Positions 51,798 through 64,000 of a stretch of 64,000 bases of DNA are shown here, one piece after another. How positions within the stretch are numbered: position 1 is the first letter of the stretch; each line of letters begins with the position of its first letter. The stretch spans positions 2,855,855 through 2,919,854 of the forward strand of contig JAEMBT020000006.1 of the NCBI GenBank assembly GCA_018873245.2, read 5' to 3'. The notes beneath the pieces are model-generated. The model saw nothing but the letters and a program-made list of their open reading frames with translations, searched no databases and was not told the origin of the DNA. The position numbers were made by a program, and so were the translations under genes. This DNA comes from Archegozetes longisetosus (lineage: Eukaryota > Arthropoda > Arachnida > Sarcoptiformes > Trhypochthoniidae).

Positions 51798-54040
51798 TAT
51801 TTTAAGTTGATTAGGCTTACAACCAAAAATATTGCAAGTAGTTATTTCTTACGTTATTTTACTCAACTCACTTTCAAAATAAGAATTATCTCTGTATGAA
51901 GCAGTAGTAAACAAACTAATATCCATTAAAGTACTGATGAGTGCTGTTTTCTCATGTGAGTTTATGTTCTATTGGCTTAAGACTATTAGAATTTTGTTTA
52001 AGAATCTTTTCATCAGATCAAGAATAGAAGATTAGATTTTCTTGAAAGATCTAATAACAGTCTCTTACAATTTTTTTTGAAAATATAAACATCCTGTTTT
52101 TAACATTACTCACATTAAGAATGACATTATAAATTGAAAATGGCATTCTGATATTTAAAAGATATTTCATTACTACCTCATAACTTTATATAAATATTTG
52201 TATAGAAGTTTTATTATTGGAATGCATTGTGCATGTAATATAGGTCACATAAATTTTCGAAACTTGGCTAGCACATAGACAGTTTTCCCTCAAATCATCT
52301 AATAGTATTTATCTTAAATATCTTCAACAGAATAATTCTGTAGCCCACTAAACTATGTTACTCAAGTTCTATTGTTACTCGTTGGATAATTGTATTTGTT
52401 GTACTGAAAAAAATTCATTTCTTATTTGGGAAAAAGCTTAGAATTTAAAACTTTCTCACATTATTTCATTTTGGGCAGCATGTTTTCAGTTTCATAAAAA
52501 TTGAAATTTGACTTGGAGTCATTTGAAGCTCAAAATAAAATAATATTCTTTAATAAATTGTCTTAATTGGTATGCCTAATGATAAGTTACATTTTAAGAA
52601 TTATTTTTCTATCAAACAATGTGATAAGCGTTAAAATTACATACTAGAAAAGAAATTTAATAAGAAGAATAATAGTGAAATCCCAATTTACACAAGAAAT
52701 GATTTAATCTATGGACATTGTAATGTTGCATCAAAAATCGCAAAAATCTATAATATTGTGCTATTTGTTCAAACTAAGTTAATTAAATTGAAGTCTATAC
52801 TCACAAATTTTCGATTATTAATTTTTAAAAATTATGTTTTCTACAAGACTTTTCGGATCTTATTGACCGACAGCAAAATATTGCTATAAGCTTAAATTAT
52901 ATTTTTCAAGTATTATATGATTCCTATCGATAATTTATTCCGCCTTAAAAGCATATCTAATGATGAATAAAATATTTTCAATTAGATGCGTGAGAATCCC
53001 GTTCAAAATTATTTTCTCAGCGAAAAAACCAGAAAAAACTTATGAATAAAAAGGAAAATGGAATGTAAACAAAATAGGAGTAGAAAAATACAAATGAAAA
53101 ATGACGTAAAAGTATTATAAGTCATTTGTCATTGAAAGAGGGGAAAACTTTTGAGTGAAAACATCTATTCTATGCCAGATACACAATTATTGTTACTAAA
53201 AGCCAGTAATAAGGCTTTGTATTGCTAATACGCTCGTGTTTAGTGTTGCACAAAATAAGCTGCAAAAGTTTAATAGGGAGTCACATCTGATCTGTGACAC
53301 AGTGAAACACTTTGGATTTCTATCTGTAGTACATTTTATGCTACAGGTGTGCCCTCATAACCACTTGTTAGCATTTTAGATAATTTTCAAGTAAAACTAT
53401 TGAATTTTGAGCTTAATTCGATTTCATTGGAGAGAACTTTCATGAAAAATATTTTTTAGTCTATTATGGATTCAGTTTTCTAAAGTGCTCATTATATTTT
53501 CTGGGGATTTTAGCATTCGTCATACAATTTTCAGAAACTTTAAATTAATTTCTTGATAGTTGGCTAAAACGATTAAAATTGTTTTATTTATACCTTTAAG
53601 AGTGGTTCAAAGTTTATTTAAATCGAAAATTTATTTTTTAGTGAAAGCGTCCATTGCTTTCTAACGGCCATAATTGATAAAAAAATTAATGGAAAATTGA
53701 TTAAAACTTACAAGTCGAAACCTTTTACAGTTTTTTAATTCATAATAACTTAGATCGATAATATTTAATAAGTTTTGAAGTTTTAGTAATAAAAGTGCAA
53801 ACAATTGTTTTAATAATGACTATCCAGCTGCATTGAATCGTATGAAGATCTAATTACAGTCTTTCTCGGATCCAAAGTCTAATAAGTCTTAAGATCGAAA
53901 GTGAAATACTATCCAAATAATAGACACACTATCAGCAATAAAAGTAAGACAAATCAAGTGTATGTGTGTTATTCTCAGCCAATTGTGTTAGACCTAGTTA
54001 TTATTAGTGCAAATTTTATCAGCTTATGAATCGCTACTAA
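51798..54040. other. 5' flank of the DPP4-like gene, duplicated
   Basis: Matches copy A apart from the copy-A insertions. No gene; no promoter element can be named with confidence. Confidence 0.5.
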
Positions 54041-58882
<4,842 letters not shown>

Positions 58883-60439
58883 AGATTTTTCATAGAGTTT
58901 CTTAAGACATAAGTAATTATAATATGCTTAAAGTACTTTCTTTTAAGTAATTATTTATTTCTATATATCTACTCCATTTCGATAGAAGTCATATTTTTCT
59001 TAATTAATATAAATAGCACTTAATTGTTACTTCTGTAATAAATTTTAAGTGTTTTTTATCCATTAATTCAATAGTTATTGCAACATGAATTGTAAAATAT
59101 TCTGAGAAACAGGAGAACTCCTAATACAAGAGCTAATTGTTCAAATACTGTTCTGAATTTAATCGAGAAGCTCTCTATAGATATCTTCACCTTTTGATTA
59201 AGTTAAAGAATTTAGGCCCTCTCAATTATCGAAACATGATGTGTGTTATAGCAAATGAGTAACAAATATAATTAACTAGCACAATCTCTTGTGTTTTCGA
59301 CTTATTAGAAATGTTTGCTATAATAATACGAATTACATTTAGATATATGATTAATCAGCTCAATCAATTAGATGGTGACCACGAGTTAAGTGTCAGCTTT
59401 TAAAAAACCGCATAATCAAAATTTGAAAAGGACATAACTATTATTTTAATAATTTATAGGTATAAAAAACTTGTTATAAAATAGATAATAGACATCAGAG
59501 ATTAGATAAAACCTTTTAAACTTTTGTTAATGTGTGGCCTTTTTTAAAAGTTGACACTTAACTCATAGCCACCCTTTATTTATATAGGCAGATACAATAC
59601 GATGAAGAGTTTTAAAGTTACATTACTCACAAAGATAATGATTGATGTTTGAAGTGAAATGAGAGTTATGAATGCTGGCAGCTGTCAACCTAAGAAAATC
59701 ACTAGCAAAAGGTAAAATTCTAGTTTAGCATAGATTGAAGTATTTGGACCTCGAAAATTATGATTAGTAGTTGTTCATCACCTTAAAGCAACTTTACTAG
59801 TGTATTAATATCTGACTCACATTTATTTTAAATAACGTATCAATGTTTTATGTATAATTATACTTTTAGACTGCTTATTTTGTGTCACATCAAGTGCTGA
59901 AATTTATTGAAAGAGTAATTAAATCGATATTTTAAGCAGTAAACAAATTCAAAGATTCTTATATAAATTATAATTTAATTGCAGACTGAAGCTGAAGATA
60001 TGTTACATTCATGTTATTAACGTTGAACTATTTTGAATTAGGCATTCAAGTATGAAATTTCTTTAGCGTAGATTTGAGTCAAAATTTGAATATTTTGCTC
60101 AAATGACTTAATTGGAATTATTATGCGAATACAATTTCTAATTAAGAATTAATCGGTATAGTAATAGTAGATAAAAACGAATGATCTCAAATCTTATAAA
60201 ATTTCTCTTTAAAATTAACTCACATTTAATATTAATTAAACGTTAATCAATCATTTTTCAGTTGCTTTAAAGTAATATGAATTGAACCTTTAATCTCAAA
60301 ACTAATATAGAGAGAATTTCCCTTTTGCATTTAGATTCTCACACAAAGTATGCGCTTTCAATAATGTTAAATTCTTTCTAATAGGATTGAATTTTGAAAT
60401 ACTACATAGAAATTAAAATTAGTGAATTTTACGACTAAC
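58883..60439. other. Non-coding, duplicated
   Basis: The first part matches 13710-15108 without the 13849-14444 insertion. The part after 59689 matches the reverse complement of 27516-28265. No gene. Confidence 0.5.
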
Positions 60440-60682
60440 ATCTTGTTCAAATCCTTCTCAATGGTATCATTGAATGATTTCGATATAGCCATAAAATAGG
60501 GAGCTATTCCTACACCGGATCTTGAGATGTGGAGACTATAAAGGTTTTCACCGGTTTTGTTGATATATTCACAAATTGAACCCAATTCATTTTTAGCAGC
60601 TGAAAACATGGCTTTTCTTTCTAATGTAAGTTTTGTAGCCTTTCTGACTTCTTCTGGATCCAAGACATCGATTTCCTTGATT
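60440..60682 (-). CDS. One exon of an unidentified gene, copy B
   Basis: A 243-base minus-strand exon between a TGCGTAG acceptor and a GTTAGT donor; it opens with the third base of a codon and ends with two bases of the next. It encodes IKEIDVLDPEEVRKATKLTL, an Ala/Lys-rich helix, and SRSGVGIAPYFMAISKSFND. Copy A has a stronger GTGAGT donor. Near-perfect conservation of the frame suggests real coding sequence. I do not recognise the family, and I could not find neighbouring exons in the window. Confidence 0.55.
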
Positions 60683-60706
60683 CTACGCAAAAAACTATGT
60701 TATGGT

Positions 60707-62535
60707 TATATGTATTGAATATCTAATTAAAATTCTGGCCAAGTGAATAGTCATTCAATGAAACCTTAAAATTTAGAAACAATAATGTTTTAAACCGAAA
60801 ATCTAAACATCACAATGAGAAATCGGTTACATTTTTCTGCCTATTATTCTTTTAGTAACTTTTCTAATTAGTAGCATTTATTCAAAAGTAATAAACTATG
60901 GCTTTAGCGCTTTCTATATTGCCATTTCCTGCACATGTTGAGACTCAATGCTCAGGTTTAGGCTCCGGAATTTTTCAGACTAAGACTCCAAATTTGAATG
61001 AAACTCGGTCTTCTAAACCTCTGATCCTGAATAAATTTGCAAATATCAATATTTGTTAATGAGAAAAAAGATAGCTTATAACTACTTTTTAGCAATTCAT
61101 TTGAATATTTGAACTGTAAAATAAATTCAAAATCTTTATAATAGTTACATTACAGCTATAATATACTTAATGTGTTTACCAGTTAAAGATGAGGTATACC
61201 ACGCTCCAGAACGTGACTTTGAGGCGGCTTTTCACTCAACAAATTCTATCTATTTATACTTTTGTTGAACCGTTTGATTTTATTCATCTATTTGATTAAA
61301 AGTTAATCTAATGATTATTTAGAGTTGCAATTTATTTTCAGTTCCTCAAAATTGTTGATTGCGAAATAGATATAGTAAAATTCTTGCCTATTATTTTGAT
61401 ATATTATTAAATCGTCATCCCTAATTTATGGAAGCGAGCTGATATCCCAATATCAATCGAAACGTTTGAAAAATTAATCAAGACATTAGCTCATTTCAAC
61501 ACAGTTAGTATATTCAAACTAAATAAATACTTTTCTATGACATTTTAGTCAATACCAGTTTGAATCAATATCGCTTCTTGCTGATTCCTTTTTAATTTAA
61601 GTTCTTCAACAAACTTTTAAAATCTAGCATTTATTATTATGCAAACTCATATTAATATTTCTGCGAAGAAATTAATGTGAAAACCTAATTCTTTTACATC
61701 GATATTAGTGATATTTAAACCGAGCAATCCTTATCACTCACGAGTTGTCAGCATTGAAATTTGGAAGTCATGAAATTAATAAATAATAATCCAGCAAGGT
61801 TTGAAATGTCAAAAGCCGTAATTTTTCGTTGAATATTTTTCCTGTTTATACTTATTAACTTATCACAAATTCGGCCATAATTTGTGTGGTTTGCTTACCC
61901 AGAAAGTGAGAGATAATTGACACTAAAAATACAATTAAATTGAAATTTTTATTCGGTAATAGTTCGGTAAACTTAAATCACTTTTGAATTAATACAAGAT
62001 GTAACAACTTTTTGTTTAAGAAAAGATATTGGTGCAAAAAATCGGTTTCCCATTGCTGATGAGATTAGAGGAGCTCGATAATTTAAAACTTCTTTTAACT
62101 AGTATTCATTTTTTTCGTAATGAATATTTCTAATTGGATAATTTAAATAAAAAATACAATAAATATTCTGAAATTTAAATATTGCATCCACTACATTACA
62201 CGTACAATTTGATTTATTTCGAGAAATATTTTTGTTGAATTTTACATACTCTAAAAAGGCGAAAATAAACTAATTGCATAAAATTATAGTATAGATAATT
62301 ATTCATGACTGAAATTTAGATCATTTTTACTATAATTACAATATTATATGCATTATCACTTATTTATCAACCTTAACTCATAAAGCTTTATCAGATTATC
62401 ACACAGAGTAAAAATGTGTATTTGGTTAAACGAACTTCTCAAATGTTACTTTAACGGTTATTGAGAAAGTCTAAAGAGCAAGCATGACGTTCAGTAAATT
62501 ATCAGTAAACAAAAGTTATCAAAAATATTAATTAC
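60707..62535. other. Non-coding
   Basis: AT-rich unique sequence. 60945-61030 has CTCAGG / GGCTCC / GACTC-type repeats reminiscent of hAT subterminal regions but no transposase. No gene seen. Confidence 0.45.
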
Positions 62536-63151
62536 TAGGGGTGACATAAATATGTAAAATGCATATTTGCATAAAAAGCAATATTTAAGGGTTTATGGGA
62601 CATAAAAACATAAATGCATCAAATGGAATATTTTAAATAATTTGATCAGTTTATCAAAAATTTTATGAAGCTTTGGGCAAAATCTTTGGATATAAAACAC
62701 TTAAAATAATCTCTGAGTTGTTAAACGGATAGAATTTATCTCTGCAAGAGTTGAATAATAGAGAATTCTCAAAATTTTTGCTTCCATTCCCATAAAAGAT
62801 GGGATTGGCATTCACATTTTCATTTCTATTGGATAAAAACTTATAAGCTGATGATACTGAGTATCTCAAGTGTGCAACAGTAACTCAATATAATGTTGAG
62901 AGAATCTTCAATGGGCATAAAAATATATTATAAGAACAAATAGACTAAAATTTACAAGTGAAAACCTAAAGATGTACGTTGTAGTTAAATGCAACAAGAA
63001 TAACTTCTAATCTTGTTAATTAGATATATTCTGTATCATATTGTCTTTTTGTGTTCCTTCTAATGCATATTTAAGTACCTATTTCGCAAGTTTTAAAGGC
63101 ATATTTGCATACATATTTCTGAAAAATAAAAGCATATTTTTACCACCTCTA
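62536..63151 (+). mobile_element. hAT relic with C-terminal transposase remnant
   Basis: Ends are TAGGGGTGACATAAATATG and, on the reverse strand, TAGAGGTGGTAAAAATATG, with GCATATTT repeats behind both. Near 62880-63008 a frameshifted plus-strand reading gives TQYNVERIFNGHKNIL then RTNRLKFTSENLKMYVVVKC, the hAT dimerisation core. No matching target duplication. A family distinct from the other hAT elements here. Confidence 0.65.
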
Positions 63152-64000
63152 CTAATAATAAAATGAATTTTAAGACGGAAACGGTATAAAGCGAACAGAA
63201 GTACTGTCTTGTAGAGAAGAATCATGTGCTCTAATTAAAGGACAACCACTGCAGGTTATAAGAAAGTGATATAATATTTCTTATAATATCATTTATTCTA
63301 AAACAAATAAAATCTATTTTCAAAAATAAAACGTAAAATAGATTCAATTTGAATATTAGTTAATTTTAAAATAAATTCAAGAATTGAGAGTTTCCGGTCA
63401 CTATGCAATCATCTTTATGTAAAAACTAGAGAAAAGAAAATTATGCAACACAATCTTTGAATTCGTAAATTTTATTCCAAATAGATTTACTCGTGAGTAT
63501 TTGGCTTAGAAAATAGATTTAAAAATTTCTTTTACAGTTTATAGAGCCGAAAACATTGAAAGCCTAATTATCTGACTATTCGAGCAACTACAGTACCTCA
63601 GAATATTCTATTTTTTGTTCTGAAAGGTAACTCTGAATTGCAAACATGTCGGAACTAATATTTTTCATTTGATTTGACCATTAGATATGCGTAAAAATTA
63701 ACACTAATAAATGTTTGCTTTACTTAGATCCCAAAATTTTGACTATTGCTTTATCTGTTTAATACAGCTGAATCTTCAAATTTCTGTTACTATATTTTTG
63801 TTAAGATTTCGCGTGCTTTTTATTTTATTGAAAAATCTTCAGTTGAATCAAAGATGATTGAATATTCCTTGATTTCAAATACCAGCTCTGTTCAGGAATA
63901 ATGTGTAAACTGAAAATTTCTGAAAATCACATCGAAATGATAAGAATAAATGAATCATCATAATTATTCTGTTGCTTATGATTTTTTAAATAAATTTCAA
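63152..64000. other. Non-coding
   Basis: AT-rich; no gene or repeat recognised up to the window edge. Confidence 0.5.

Overview
The window looks like an AT-rich animal nuclear genome. Its genes are split by mostly short GT-AG introns (several of 66-150 bases), have long AT-rich flanks and are surrounded by many DNA-transposon relics. The gene content is membrane-anchored short-chain dehydrogenases, a dipeptidyl-peptidase-4-like ectoenzyme and a glycosyl-hydrolase-16 domain protein of the arthropod beta-glucan-recognition type. This fits a small arthropod, possibly a mite; that assignment is an inference from gene style, not from a marker. No prokaryotic organisation, CRISPR array or rRNA gene was seen.

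Layout. 1-2059: the 3' part of an SDR9C-like dehydrogenase gene. 2243-15108: copy A of a large segmental duplication. It holds an orphan last exon of an HSD17B12-like gene and a frameshifted 13-exon DPP4-like gene, and has taken several transposon insertions. 15109-29016: a transposon-rich block bounded by two inverted copies of one hAT element. Target-site duplications exchanged between these two copies show that the segment between them has been inverted. The block holds a hAT element with a perfect 8-bp target duplication, itself carrying a solo LTR and sitting in a long-TIR element; a second hAT pseudo-transposase; and, at its far end and flipped, the rest of copy A. 30352-37575: two further SDR9C-like genes, divergently arranged. 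38269-39306: a single-exon protein of unknown family. 41560-42868: a membrane-anchored GH16-like protein with a tyrosine-rich cytoplasmic tail. 44683-49931: a tandem pair of HSD17B12-like 3-ketoacyl-CoA reductase genes. 48774-60706: copy B of the duplication, with an intact DPP4-like gene and one exon of an unidentified minus-strand gene. 60707-64000: mostly non-coding, with one hAT relic.

Copy B behaves as the source: its upstream HSD17B12-like gene is complete, whereas copy A starts inside the second intron of that gene. Because B preserves empty sites, four insertions in A can be defined to the base. A duplicated haplotype kept by the assembler is an alternative for the A/B pair and needs read-level checking.

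Functionally, the dehydrogenases point to lipid, retinoid or steroid metabolism at the ER, the DPP4-like protein to extracellular peptide trimming, and the GH16-like protein to glucan recognition. Nothing in the window shows that these genes act in one pathway; the clustering reflects local duplication.
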